A stretch of 64,000 bases of DNA from Dyella japonica A8 (GCF_000725385.1 NZ_CP008884.1:1550001-1614000); one strand, 5' to 3'; positions 25,745-34,893 are shown, numbered from the stretch's first letter. Notes: generated from the letters alone by a model not told the origin. Translations and numbers: made by a program.

Positions 25745-27048
25745 GCGACCGGCTCCTTCCCATAGCCCACCAGCTCCCACGTCACGGCTACCTGCTCGTA
25801 GCGCATGCCAAACAGGTTTTCGAGCACGTCGAACAGATCGAAGCGGCGTGGCCGATAGGCGGCGTAGGTGGGCAGGGTCTCGCCCTTGGTGAAGGTGTAC
25901 CGATCATGCGAGCGGAAGCCATCGTTGAAGCGCACGCACCATTCGCCATGTTCAGGGCAGCGTTCGCCGGTTTGCGCGCGTGTGCCCAATGCTGCTTTGG
26001 GTGGCGGTGGAATAGGCAGGCCCGTGGCGGGATCGAGGTTTTTGGCCTTGGCCAAGCGCTGGATCAGTTCCTCGCTGGGCTGCGGTGGCGGCGTGGCGGC
26101 GGCTTGTTCTTTCTCCCACTGGAACGTGCCGTCCCACTCCGGTAACGGCGCGGGCGGCAGGGGCACGATTTGGTCGATGTCGGGGACTTTGGGGTTGCGG
26201 CCATCGTTGCGGCGGAAAAATAGACGGATTTCGCGGTACCGGCGTGAGCGATCGGGATCGCTTTGGAGATCGAGATGACCCAGGCTGCCCGGCGAAGGCG
26301 CCTCGAATGCTTCCTCTAATATGGCCGCAGATTTGCCATTACCGGCAGCTACACCTTTTTGAAAAGCTTCGACCGCTTTGGCATTGTCCGCATCTGCCCC
26401 GCCCGAACCATCGCCAAGGTCCTGGAGCATCACTCCCAAAAAATTGGCTGCTTGTCCGTACCCCTGCTCCGCTGCGCAGCGGTACATCTGCATGCCCACT
26501 GCGAAGGCATCAGCATCTTTCGCTGAGGTGAGCTTGTCGGCTACATAATATTGCGCCTCCGGGTTGCCAAAGTCCGCTGCCTTGCGGAAGTACTGCAACG
26601 CTTTCTCCTGATTTTGCTCGACGCCATAGCCCAACTCCAGATAACGTCCCATGTCGTAGTAGCCACCGGGGATGCCATCCTTGATCAGCTGCTCGACTAA
26701 GTCGATGGTCTCCTTGGAGCGGTTGGGCGAATCGGCGAAGCCTTCCGACACCAATAGTTGCAGGTTGTGATTAGCCTTGTAGTGACCATACGCGGCTGCG
26801 ATGCGGTAGTAACGCGCCACGGTGTTGAAGTCTTTGGGGCCATCCGCCTTCTGCAGATAGCGGGCGTACTTGAACAGTTGATCCGCCTCGGGGTTCAGAG
26901 GCGGATGGCGATCCGTCTCGCGGGTACATGTAAAAGCGAGGTTGGCGCGCATGGCGGCTAGTTCGGTGGGCGTAGGCATGGCGTTATCCGAGTGGGAGCA
27001 AGCGCTGATAAGTAGGACGAGTAGGCAGGGCGGCAGGAGGCGTTTCAT
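25741..27048 (-). CDS. Sel1-repeat lipoprotein, putative T6SS immunity protein (first in tandem)
   Basis: 435 residues; lipobox LLISAC near residue 17, then Sel1 repeats and the shared C-terminal domain with four conserved Cys (TCTRE in the N-terminal part, ERCPEHGEWC in the C-terminal domain). It starts 3 bp after the phospholipase stop, so it is the effector-proximal paralogue and the best candidate for the cognate immunity protein. Its signal peptide is of the MKRLLPPCLLVLL type, also seen in the truncated fourth copy at 22966. Confidence 0.83.
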   Translation of the reverse strand: MKRLLPPCLLVLLISACSHSDNAMPTPTELAAMRANLAFTCTRETDRHPPLNPEADQLFKYARYLQKADGPKDFNTVARYYRIAAAYGHYKANHNLQLLVSEGFADSPNRSKETIDLVEQLIKDGIPGGYYDMGRYLELGYGVEQNQEKALQYFRKAADFGNPEAQYYVADKLTSAKDADAFAVGMQMYRCAAEQGYGQAANFLGVMLQDLGDGSGGADADNAKAVEAFQKGVAAGNGKSAAILEEAFEAPSPGSLGHLDLQSDPDRSRRYREIRLFFRRNDGRNPKVPDIDQIVPLPPAPLPEWDGTFQWEKEQAAATPPPQPSEELIQRLAKAKNLDPATGLPIPPPPKAALGTRAQTGERCPEHGEWCVRFNDGFRSHDRYTFTKGETLPTYAAYRPRRFDLFDVLENLFGMRYEQVAVTWELVGYGKEPVA

Positions 27049-27051
27049 GCG

Positions 27052-29040
27052 TTAGTCCAGAATGCTGCGCTTGGTGCCTGTGTACTGGAACTCGACTAGC
27101 GGGGCGTAGGGAGTCTGATGCGCCTCCCCGGGCGTCTCATTGGCCTTCTGGCGCTTTTTGTTTTGATCGATGATGACAGCCCACGCATCAAACGCATCCG
27201 CCGGATCATCCGAAGCCCCATCCTTGACCCCCTTCGTATGCAATCCCCACAACTTCCGCCGTAACGGCTGCGTCACCCCACTGTGCTCATGGCAGATATT
27301 GAGTTCGCTGTCGCCTTCCATGCTGCGCGTGTTGATATTGGCCGAGCCCAACGTGGTGAACACGTCATCCACGATCATCAACTTGGCGTGCACGTAGGTG
27401 TACTGCCACGGCTGGGCCGGTGGCGTGTCGGGCGACACCAGGGTGCATATGTGCACCTTCAAGCCATCAATGGATGTCGACAGCACCTTTTCATCGTTAT
27501 TCTTCTTGATCTGTTGATCCAGCTGGTCGACCTGTTGTTGGGCGCTTTGCTCACGGCCTCTACTCTGGGAACGCAGGGTTTGCCGCTGCGAGGTGGAAAG
27601 GCTGTATCCATAGGGGTCGCCCGTACCCACGCCCGGATCGTTCTGAATCGCTCGCTCTTCGCTGACCCGTTTTTCCAGTTCGTGGCGCTGCTTGAGCAGC
27701 GCCGTGTTGCGTTCAGCCTTTGCCACGTTGGGAATGGTGTCGGCCCGACCCAGCGCATCGAGCATGCGGTAGGTGTTAACGGTGCCATCGCCGATGCCTT
27801 CGTCACTGGCGTTGGTGACCACGAACAGATGAACCGCACCGTGCTCTCCCGTGACGCGGCCCCATTCGATCTGCTTGCGCACGGCCTGCTGGAGTTGATC
27901 TACCAGGGGTTTCCATCGAAAGTACTGGTTTTCAATGTAGATGAACTGGGTGGCGTTGTTGACCGCCTGCAGGTACATCTTTTCGATGTCGCATTTGCCC
28001 TCTTGGGATTGGGTGCGCAGGATCTGCGCTATCACGGGGGTGCCTTCATCGACCCGCAGCGTTTCCGGGTAACGGATGGCGGCGCGGGTGGCCGTGAGGT
28101 CTTGGCCGGTGGCCCGATCCCAAGCAGTGCAGAAGTTGTGGTTGAGACTTTTGAGGATGGGGCCAGTGACGCGGCTGGAGATGTCTTGGCGCGCGTGCTT
28201 GCCATTACGCCCCATTTGTGGATGGAGGCGCACGCTACTGTGCTCGTTGGTGTCCCAGTATTCGTCGAGCATGTTGTGGCCCATGACGAAGCCGATAGCG
28301 CGCCCAGGGTCTTCCACGTCGACCAGCACAGTTTTCTGGTGATGCGTGGGCACGACGCCCATGCCGCCGCTATTCATGGCCTTGGTGTCCGCACTGCGTT
28401 CTATATCCGCGCCTTGCAGCCATGTGCGCCAGGCAATTTCGGTGCGCTCCAGAAAATCAAAGCTGCGATTGGCAAATTCAAGGTTGTCGAAGGGTTTGGC
28501 GCGAAGAACGCCCGCTCCCACGGCAGTCGCGATGTCCCGCGTGGTGACAATCATGCGCTCGGGAAGCGAGGTCTTGGTGACGTCGTTGTAGCGGGCGCGG
28601 AAGTACCACCGCGCATCCAGCTCCCGCTGCGCGCTGTTACGGGTGTCGGCCATGAGGGAGGCGGGGTTGTTTCCCGGCTGCATGTTCTCGCTGAATACGT
28701 CGGTGAGATGCAGCGGGTCGTACCAGCACAGTAGGCGCACCATGACGCCTTGCTTGCCTTTCTCTTCCAGCAGTGTGCCGATGGGCAGTGTGCCCCGGCC
28801 TTCGGCGCCGCGCTTGAAGTACATGGACGGCTGGAATCCCCAGCAGATGATGTCCACGGTTTTCTTTGCATGGAAGATGGCATCGTAGACCGCGCCGAAA
28901 GCCTCCTCGCCATTGACGAGTGGCTTGAAGGTGGCCGGTGCGGCAAGGTATTCGGCCTTTTGCACGAACCAGGGCAGCGTGAGGTCAGCCGTGGTGTCAC
29001 GGCTAAGCGCGATGGGGACGGTGGTGGCTGGCTTGCTCAT
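27052..29040 (-). CDS. phospholipase D effector of the T6SS (Tle5-like)
   Basis: 662 residues with two HKD catalytic motifs: HQKTVLVD at about 234-241 and HAKLMIVD at 551-558, each followed by the usual N-rich strand (GHNMLDEYWD; GSANINTRSMEGDSE). About residues 440-515 form a charged, Gln-rich coiled-coil-like insertion between the two halves. There is no signal peptide, as expected for cargo carried by a VgrG. The PLD family cleaves phosphatidylethanolamine and similar lipids in target cells. The start is 2 bp after the vgrG stop, and three tandem Sel1 lipoproteins follow, the same organisation as the vgrG-pldB-tli5b locus of Pseudomonas aeruginosa. Confidence 0.88.
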   Translation of the reverse strand: MSKPATTVPIALSRDTTADLTLPWFVQKAEYLAAPATFKPLVNGEEAFGAVYDAIFHAKKTVDIICWGFQPSMYFKRGAEGRGTLPIGTLLEEKGKQGVMVRLLCWYDPLHLTDVFSENMQPGNNPASLMADTRNSAQRELDARWYFRARYNDVTKTSLPERMIVTTRDIATAVGAGVLRAKPFDNLEFANRSFDFLERTEIAWRTWLQGADIERSADTKAMNSGGMGVVPTHHQKTVLVDVEDPGRAIGFVMGHNMLDEYWDTNEHSSVRLHPQMGRNGKHARQDISSRVTGPILKSLNHNFCTAWDRATGQDLTATRAAIRYPETLRVDEGTPVIAQILRTQSQEGKCDIEKMYLQAVNNATQFIYIENQYFRWKPLVDQLQQAVRKQIEWGRVTGEHGAVHLFVVTNASDEGIGDGTVNTYRMLDALGRADTIPNVAKAERNTALLKQRHELEKRVSEERAIQNDPGVGTGDPYGYSLSTSQRQTLRSQSRGREQSAQQQVDQLDQQIKKNNDEKVLSTSIDGLKVHICTLVSPDTPPAQPWQYTYVHAKLMIVDDVFTTLGSANINTRSMEGDSELNICHEHSGVTQPLRRKLWGLHTKGVKDGASDDPADAFDAWAVIIDQNKKRQKANETPGEAHQTPYAPLVEFQYTGTKRSILD

Positions 29041-29042
29041 GG

Positions 29043-31700
29043 TCAGGCGTCCTTGTCGGCGTTCGGGTGGAGCACGGCGTGGTAGGTCTGCCGATGGACG
29101 GCGCGGTCGACGCTTGAGGCACCGGCCTCGGGCGAGTCTTCGAGGTAGTGAAAACCCTGGTTGGCTAGCGCGCCGTTGGCGGCGTCGCCGCGAAAGTTCT
29201 CCGCGACGGGGATATGAAAGGCATGACCGTTGGCCAGTTCGACCCGATACGCCTGCGTTGCGCGCTGGTGTGCGATGGGCAGGTTGCCGGTCGCGTCGAT
29301 GACGCCCGTTCCTACCAGCGCACCATCGGCGAACAGCTTGTAAGGCATGCCGGCGGAAATGGCGTTGCGGGATGCCGGCGAGGCGAAGGCACGCAGTTGC
29401 AGTGGCGTGGCCGGAAGGCTGTTCTTGAGTTCAGCAGGCATGGCTTGCGAGGCCGCCTTCTGCGTTCCCCACCACGCGCATTTTTCGTAGATATCGCCGG
29501 GCGTGCCGTTTTCGATGCGGTTGCTGTTGATCTTGATGTACGAGCCGCCCGCACCGAGCCACACCTCCTCCTTGGCACTGAGAATCAGCTTGCCGTTGGT
29601 GCTGGTGATGGTGAGGTCCTTCAGCGCAGCCAGACTCATGTCGTCGTTCTGGGCCTGGATCGTGACCTTGCCCTTGGCGGCGAACAGCTTGATGCCCATC
29701 TTTTGCGCAAACAGGCTGATCGCCTCGCCCGCCGCGACGGTGAATTTTTTCAGCACGCCCACGTCGGCGTTCTCACCCGCGGTGAACGTGAGGTGTTTGC
29801 CGGCGCTGTGCTGGATGGATTCGGGTGTGGTCAGGGCGATGGACGATGACGCGGAGAACAGCATCACCGCTTCCTTGAGATCCTTGAGCTGCTGTTGCAG
29901 TACGTGGTTCATGGCGATGGTGTCCGCCGCGTCTGCCTGCGCTGCACGGACCACCTCGGCCAGACGTTCCATCGCTGCCTGCGCGGCGCTTAACTGCTGC
30001 ATCGCCTCCTGCATGTCGAGCTGCTTGCCCTGGGCACGAGGACGATCATCGGTGGTGACGAACAGACCGTGGCCCGCCCGCACCGCGCCCTTGGCGGAGG
30101 TGCGCAGCTCAAAGCCCTCGCCGCGCGTCTCGCGCTGGCCGTTGACCATCGCGCCACTCACCATGTGGCCCAGCGTGAGCTGGCTTTTGCCGGAATGCTC
30201 CGTACTGAGCTTGACGTGCTCCTGGCCTTCCCAGTCCTCCATCTGCAGCTTGTTATCGCTTTGCGTGCGGATGACGTTGCGCGACATCCAGCGGTCCTGA
30301 TTGGTGATCAGGTCGGTGGCTTGGCTGTGGTGGTGGAAGGCGGCGATATACGGCTTGTTGGGGTCGCCGTCGCGGAAGGCGATGACGGCTTCGTCGCCAT
30401 CCAGCGCCGGGAAGTGCATGCCGGTTTGCAGCTTGCCGGCGAAGGGCTTGGCGAGGCGCAGCGGCACGCTTTCGCCGCCGGGGTTCCACGGGTCGAAATC
30501 CAGGTCGAGGCGCACGACGTATTCGCCTGCCTTGGTCAGATAGGCGTACTTGTAGGTGCTGGGGGACGTGACCCGCGCGGACAGGGTGCCGGTGAGGGTC
30601 GGCCACGTTGCTGGGTTGAGCGGAAGCCGGAAGCGCCGATCGGCCGGGATGGCCTTGAAGTCGTTGGCATACGGCTTATCGCGCGCACCGTGATGGGTCA
30701 CGGCGGTAATCACCATGCCGTGAGGCGCCTCCGGCAGGGCGCTGTCCGTGTGGGTGACGCGGCCGGGCCGCAGGGCCAGCGCGGTACTCTGGCCTGCGAA
30801 CACCACCTGGGCGGCAAGGGCCGCTTCATGCCGCAGCTGTGCCTGCCAACGGGCCTGGGCCTGATCGAGGTGGCCCGTGCCGTAGACATAGGACTCGCCG
30901 TAGGTGGTGGCATCCTTGCTGGCCAGGTTGGCGTCAGCCTTGAGGCGCTCCCACGCCTGATCCGGGTTGTAATCCGCGACGACGAAGGATTGCTGCACCG
31001 TCCGCGCATGCGTTTCCAGCGAGAGGATGGCGTCGCTGGCGGCGTTCAGGCCGGCCGATTCGCGCAGGGGCAGCGTGAGGGTGGGCTGGTAGGTGTAATG
31101 GTCGACGTCGTCGGCAAAGACGAGCACATCGCCATGCTCGCCTTCCTCGAAGAAGCAATAGATGCCTTCCTGTTCCATCAGGAGGTGCACGTACTCCCAG
31201 TCACTCTGCTGGTACTGCAGATGGAAGGCGTGCTCCGCATACGCACGGCGGAGCCGGAACGCGAACTGATGGCCCTCAAGGCGGTGACGGCGCAGCAGCG
31301 CGTCGATCATGGCCGGGGCCGTCATGTGCTGGAACACGCGTGATGCCCGGGTAAGGCGCAGCCGTGCGACCTGCGGCTCGATCACCAGACCATAGGTCAC
31401 CTCGTCCGGGGTGCGCTTGAGCTGGCTGAAGGCAGTGATGCAGCCGGCGAAGCGGCGCGGCATGCGTTCAGCGGAGCGCATGCGGAAGGTGGCGAGCTTG
31501 CCGAGCAGGTCGCCTCGCGACAGCGTCTGCGGCGAGGTGAGGCTGAGCGTGATGCGGTACGGCTCGCCCAGCGATTCGTGCACCTTGAACGATTGCACGG
31601 ACAACGTCGACGCCGTGGCAAGGCCGGGGACCTCGATAGCGTAGTGCTGGTGAAACGGGCCCGCGACCGTGGCGGCGATGGCGTCAAAGCGATCAGACAT
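29043..31700 (-). CDS. vgrG: VgrG, type VI secretion spike protein
   Basis: 885 residues. The N-terminal 500 residues are the gp27/gp5-like Vgr core (YCFFEEGEHGDVLVFADD, VRLDLDFDPWNPGGESVPLRLAKPF, FPALDGDEAVIAFRDGDPNKP). A helical stretch follows (EAMQQLSAAQAAMERLAEVV), then a DUF2345-type beta-helix (KVTIQAQNDDMSLAALKDL) and an extension of about 120 residues. The extension has a small beta domain (YKLFADGALVGTGVIDATGN) that may dock the effector. The ATG at 31700 has GGAAGAA in front; an upstream in-frame start was rejected. No structural T6SS genes occur in the window, so this is an orphan vgrG module served by a system elsewhere. Confidence 0.93.
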   Translation of the reverse strand: MSDRFDAIAATVAGPFHQHYAIEVPGLATASTLSVQSFKVHESLGEPYRITLSLTSPQTLSRGDLLGKLATFRMRSAERMPRRFAGCITAFSQLKRTPDEVTYGLVIEPQVARLRLTRASRVFQHMTAPAMIDALLRRHRLEGHQFAFRLRRAYAEHAFHLQYQQSDWEYVHLLMEQEGIYCFFEEGEHGDVLVFADDVDHYTYQPTLTLPLRESAGLNAASDAILSLETHARTVQQSFVVADYNPDQAWERLKADANLASKDATTYGESYVYGTGHLDQAQARWQAQLRHEAALAAQVVFAGQSTALALRPGRVTHTDSALPEAPHGMVITAVTHHGARDKPYANDFKAIPADRRFRLPLNPATWPTLTGTLSARVTSPSTYKYAYLTKAGEYVVRLDLDFDPWNPGGESVPLRLAKPFAGKLQTGMHFPALDGDEAVIAFRDGDPNKPYIAAFHHHSQATDLITNQDRWMSRNVIRTQSDNKLQMEDWEGQEHVKLSTEHSGKSQLTLGHMVSGAMVNGQRETRGEGFELRTSAKGAVRAGHGLFVTTDDRPRAQGKQLDMQEAMQQLSAAQAAMERLAEVVRAAQADAADTIAMNHVLQQQLKDLKEAVMLFSASSSIALTTPESIQHSAGKHLTFTAGENADVGVLKKFTVAAGEAISLFAQKMGIKLFAAKGKVTIQAQNDDMSLAALKDLTITSTNGKLILSAKEEVWLGAGGSYIKINSNRIENGTPGDIYEKCAWWGTQKAASQAMPAELKNSLPATPLQLRAFASPASRNAISAGMPYKLFADGALVGTGVIDATGNLPIAHQRATQAYRVELANGHAFHIPVAENFRGDAANGALANQGFHYLEDSPEAGASSVDRAVHRQTYHAVLHPNADKDA

Positions 31701-31994
31701 CGGTTCTTCCTTGAGCAGGCACGGAGCGTGGTCTTGCCGAAACAACCCCTTGCCTGACCTGGCGGCGGTGACTGGGTAGGCGTATCACCTTGCACGGACA
31801 GGCCCAGACGTGCCGCGTGCCCGCAGGAAGAGCAAGAAGGATCGGTTTTACGAAGCGTTGAACGTAACGATGGCGCCCGGGGGGAATCCATCGGACTAGG
31901 CTGAATTTGTGGGGGCATGTCGGAACGGATGCCAGACGTCGCCCGGCGATGTGTCGACGCCAGTGGCGGCATCGATTGACGATCAACCAAGAGC

Positions 31995-32028
31995 GCGGGC
32001 GCTGAGTGCTAGCGCACTCGCCGCCCGC
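31995..32028. other. strong hairpin in the gap upstream of vgrG
   Basis: The 31701-32174 gap has no gene. Within it, gcgggcg (31995-32001) pairs with cgcccgc (32022-32028) around an inner perfect stem gagtgc/gcactc (32004-32019). No T-run follows on either strand, so it is not a standard terminator. The vgrG promoter must also lie in this gap, but no clear -35/-10 pair was found. Confidence 0.4.
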
Positions 32029-32067
32029 TATCCACCGCCGTTAGGGTGAAACTGAAGCGATGGCTAA

Positions 32068-32174
32068 GAGCCTGTTCACGATTTCCTTCAAGGGCCAGCC
32101 TTCCTCACCTTCCCCGCCAAAGCGGGGATGACGGTGAGGGGTGGCGGGTTCCACGCAAGGTTTTGAACAGGCTC
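32068..32174. repeat. MITE-like element with 11-bp terminal inverted repeats
   Basis: A segment of about 107 bp bounded by gagcctgttca (32068-32078) and tgaacaggctc (32164-32174). It contains a half-copy of the dispersed palindrome (ccccgccaaagcgggg, then atgacggtgaggg). The right end touches the stop codon of the nucleotidyltransferase. The same right end occurs at 22487-22497, where a degenerate left end (gcctgttcgaa) is found near 22299. It is too small to code for a transposase. Confidence 0.55.
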
Positions 32175-32578
32175 TCAGGCCCACGCAGCCGGCGCCTGCC
32201 CGAGCGCGGCACGCACGGCATACATGGTGTCCGTGCGCGTCACCGGGTGCGTCAGCCAGGCGACGATGCGATGCAGCTGGCTGGAGGTGACCCAGGTGGA
32301 TTCCTGCAGCCACAGCTGGGTGCGCACCATGTCCGCGCGCTCCTGTCGTGCTTCCGCCGAGGGCCGCACGCGGTTGCGCACGTATTGCCCGACTTCACGC
32401 ACGGAACGCGCCCATTCGATGCCCGGCCAGGCATGCAGCCACAGTTCGGACAAGGACACCTGCGTCAGGGTGAGATGCTTCGATGCGAACCGCAGCACGG
32501 CGGGACAGTCGCGCTCAAGCTCATACAGCAGCGTGGCCGGCACCGCGCCGTGGTAGTAGCGCGACACCAGCAGCAGCG
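32118..32578. repeat. right copy of ~460-bp direct repeat flanking the VgrG island
   Basis: This copy is collinear with 22441-22901 (offset 9677 bp). Here the repeat continues without a break into the rest of the intact nucleotidyltransferase gene, so this is the ancestral context and the left copy is the derived one. The 9.2-kb interval between the copies holds only vgrG, the PLD effector, Sel1 lipoproteins and their remnants. Confidence 0.9.
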
Positions 32579-33422
32579 GCGGCAGCGCCCACCAGGGCGG
32601 TTCCGTCGTGCCGTCTCCCCACAGCGCCAGCCATTCGCCGCGCATCATGCGCGTGGCAAGCAGGGAGATGTCGTTGAGGTGGATGAGCCGTGTCGAGCGG
32701 CTGCAGATGCAACCCGCCGCGTGCAGCAGCAGGTGGCTCATCAACGCGCCATGCGACGGATAGGGGTTGATGCCCGGTACCGGCGCCCGGGGATAGATGC
32801 AGTGGGTGATATCCACCGTGGATACCGGAAGCCGTTCCTGGATGCGGGTGTGCAGTTCAATGTTGACCGGTGTATCGCGGTGTTCGCCGGGGCCCGCGTG
32901 TGGCGCGCCTTCCGCCGGCTTGTAGGCATGGTGCTTCCAGCTGGCGGACCCCAGGACGTAGCCGATGCGTTCGAGCATGGCGCCCGCGCGCTCCCGGTCG
33001 GCCTCGCTCACCAGCAGGTCGATGTCGGCCATGGGGCGCTCGCCCGGCTCATAGACGCCCAGCGCGTGCAGGGCCGCTCCCTTGAGCGCGACCAGCGGCA
33101 GGCCCATGCCGCGTGCTTCCGCGTCGATGCGTTCCAGCAGGGCCGCGATACGCTGGTGACGCAGCGCCACGTGTTCGCGCTGGCTTTCCAGAAACCTCAC
33201 CCAGGCGGTATGCCGCCAGCGGCCATAGATGTCCCGTTGCCCGCCGACGCCATGCACGGTGGCCGCTGCTGTGGCCAGGCGCCATTCGAGTGCCGTCCAG
33301 TCAGGCGTGTCGCCGGTCGGGTGGGCCAGTTCGTTCGCCAGCACCTCGGTCGTGCGCTCAAGCCCGGCCTTGATGGCGCCCAGCGGCGGCAAGTCATCGT
33401 GCGGGTCGTGACGGTCAGACAT
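32175..33422 (-). CDS. nucleotidyltransferase family protein (PF14907-like)
   Basis: 415 residues. The nucleotidyltransferase core lies at about 105-200: VALKGAALHALG, then ERPMADIDLLV with the metal-binding pair Asp133 and Asp135, and a third acidic position in NIELHTRI. The C-terminal half is helical. PF14907-type proteins occur in biosynthetic gene clusters beside HPr-kinase-like and radical SAM genes, and their substrates are mostly unknown. The start overlaps the radical SAM stop by 8 bp, so the two are co-translated. Its 3' 404 bp are duplicated at 22498-22901. Confidence 0.8.
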   Translation of the reverse strand: MSDRHDPHDDLPPLGAIKAGLERTTEVLANELAHPTGDTPDWTALEWRLATAAATVHGVGGQRDIYGRWRHTAWVRFLESQREHVALRHQRIAALLERIDAEARGMGLPLVALKGAALHALGVYEPGERPMADIDLLVSEADRERAGAMLERIGYVLGSASWKHHAYKPAEGAPHAGPGEHRDTPVNIELHTRIQERLPVSTVDITHCIYPRAPVPGINPYPSHGALMSHLLLHAAGCICSRSTRLIHLNDISLLATRMMRGEWLALWGDGTTEPPWWALPPLLLVSRYYHGAVPATLLYELERDCPAVLRFASKHLTLTQVSLSELWLHAWPGIEWARSVREVGQYVRNRVRPSAEARQERADMVRTQLWLQESTWVTSSQLHRIVAWLTHPVTRTDTMYAVRAALGQAPAAWA

Positions 33423-34893
33423 GGCGGGATGTCCCCGCCAGCAACGGCGTGGCCATCGGCGTCGTGCGGTGGGCTTCCTCGACCTCGATCAGTGCGCGCC
33501 ACTTCGCCTCGACGGCGCGCGACGCCTGCCGGCGCCGGTCGAGCTGGTCCACCACCTTCCATTGCTGCGCCAGCACCTGTTCGTGCAGAAGGTCGCGCAC
33601 ATGGCGATAGAACTCCGAGTCGTACGCGCCCTGGAACATCATCGCCAGGTCGCCGCTGTCCAGCCAATGCGTCTTGTCGCCGAGCTGTGCTTTCACCTCG
33701 TCGTAGAAGCGCGTGCCGGGCAAGGGATAGGAGACGCTGACGCCGATGTCGTCCGGCGCGGCACGCGTAATCAGGTCACGCGTGGCCAGCAAGTCGTCGA
33801 GCTGCTCGCCCAGGTAGCCGAGCTGGATGAAGAAGCCGACGCGAATGCCGTGCGCGCCGAGGCGTTCGCGCGCGTTGATCAGGTCGGCGACCTTGGTGCC
33901 CTTGTTCATGTGGTCGAGCACGCGCTGGCTGCCGCTCTCCGCGCCTATCCATGCCTCCGCGCAGCCCGCGTGGCTCAGTGCGGTGGCCATGCGTTCGCTG
34001 ACCAGGTCGGCACGCGTCTGGATGGTGAAGGGAATGGAGCCGCCGGTCTGGTTGACGTGCGCGGCGAAGGCTTCCACCCAATCCACGTGGAAGCCGAAGA
34101 TGTCGTCGGCAAGCCAGATATGGTCCGCACGGAAGGTGTGCTTGAGATGCGCCATCTCCGCCGCGACGTCCTCGGCGGGACGTCGGTTGTAGTGATTGCC
34201 CCAGATGGGTTTGGCGCACCAGTTGCAGCGGAACGGGCAACCGCGCGAGGCCGCCATGTTGAGGCTGAAGTAGCCGTGGCGTTCCATCCACAGCTGGCGA
34301 TAGCGTTCGATGTCGACCAGATCCCAGGCCGGATGACCGACGATGCGCGGATCGGGCGGCGTCGCGCCGACGCGTGTCAGCTGCAGCTGCCCATCCGCCA
34401 GCGATGCCACGCCAGCGAGGCCGGCCGCCCATGTGCCCGTGGCCAGCGAGGGATCGCCATCGAGACGGCGGATCAGTTCGATCAACGGCGCAACGCCTTC
34501 GCCGATCAGCACGGCATCGGCGCCAGCGGCCAGGAAGGCCTCCGGCTGGTCCGACGCGTCGGACCCCGCCACGATCACGCGCGCACCCGAGGCATGCGCC
34601 ATCGCGATCATTTCGCACGCGGCATCGCGCATGCGGCCAAGGCACATCTTGGTGAGGTAGTTGAAGTTGTCTTCGTAGATCACCACGACGTCGGGCCGCG
34701 ATGCCGGAAGGCTGCGCGCGTAGTCCTCGACACCCTCGGCGAGCATGGCGTCGAACAGGGAAACCCGGTGGCCCATGCGCCGCAGCAACGCGGCCACGTG
34801 GATGGTCGCGAGCGGTGGATAGGGCTTGCCACGCTCCCATTGCTTGCGGTCGAACCTCAGGAAATAGGAGTGGCCGACCTGAATGGTTAGCAT
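33415..34893 (-). CDS. radical SAM enzyme with N-terminal B12-binding-like domain (second)
   Basis: 492 residues. A B12-binding-like domain covers about 1-145 (HVAALLRRMGHRVSLFDAML, ARVIVAGSDASDQPEAFLAAGADAVLIGEG) without a clear DxHxxG His. The 4Fe-4S motif is Cys219-x3-Cys223-x2-Cys226 in RGCPFRCNWC. The barrel then runs through IWLADDIFGF, AWIGAESGSQRVLDHMNKGT and FFIQLGYLGE. The C-terminal tail of about 100 residues is charged. The ATG at 34893 has GGAGG about 10 bases upstream. The family includes methyltransferases and ring-forming enzymes; the substrate here is unknown. It is transcribed together with the nucleotidyltransferase. Confidence 0.85.
   Translation of the reverse strand: MLTIQVGHSYFLRFDRKQWERGKPYPPLATIHVAALLRRMGHRVSLFDAMLAEGVEDYARSLPASRPDVVVIYEDNFNYLTKMCLGRMRDAACEMIAMAHASGARVIVAGSDASDQPEAFLAAGADAVLIGEGVAPLIELIRRLDGDPSLATGTWAAGLAGVASLADGQLQLTRVGATPPDPRIVGHPAWDLVDIERYRQLWMERHGYFSLNMAASRGCPFRCNWCAKPIWGNHYNRRPAEDVAAEMAHLKHTFRADHIWLADDIFGFHVDWVEAFAAHVNQTGGSIPFTIQTRADLVSERMATALSHAGCAEAWIGAESGSQRVLDHMNKGTKVADLINARERLGAHGIRVGFFIQLGYLGEQLDDLLATRDLITRAAPDDIGVSVSYPLPGTRFYDEVKAQLGDKTHWLDSGDLAMMFQGAYDSEFYRHVRDLLHEQVLAQQWKVVDQLDRRRQASRAVEAKWRALIEVEEAHRTTPMATPLLAGTSRHV

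Noticed and set aside
23136..27048. Tandem Sel1 genes as assembly duplication
   Set aside because: The three copies differ throughout the repeat domain and in length, and each keeps an intact frame, so they are true paralogues.
29043..31700. Phage tail gene rather than T6SS VgrG
   Set aside because: The Vgr core is followed by a DUF2345-like domain and a coupled PLD effector; no phage structural genes are nearby.
33421..34890. 489-codon plus-strand frame opposite the radical SAM gene
   Set aside because: The minus strand has the CxxxCxxC motif and full family length; the opposite frame is compositional only.
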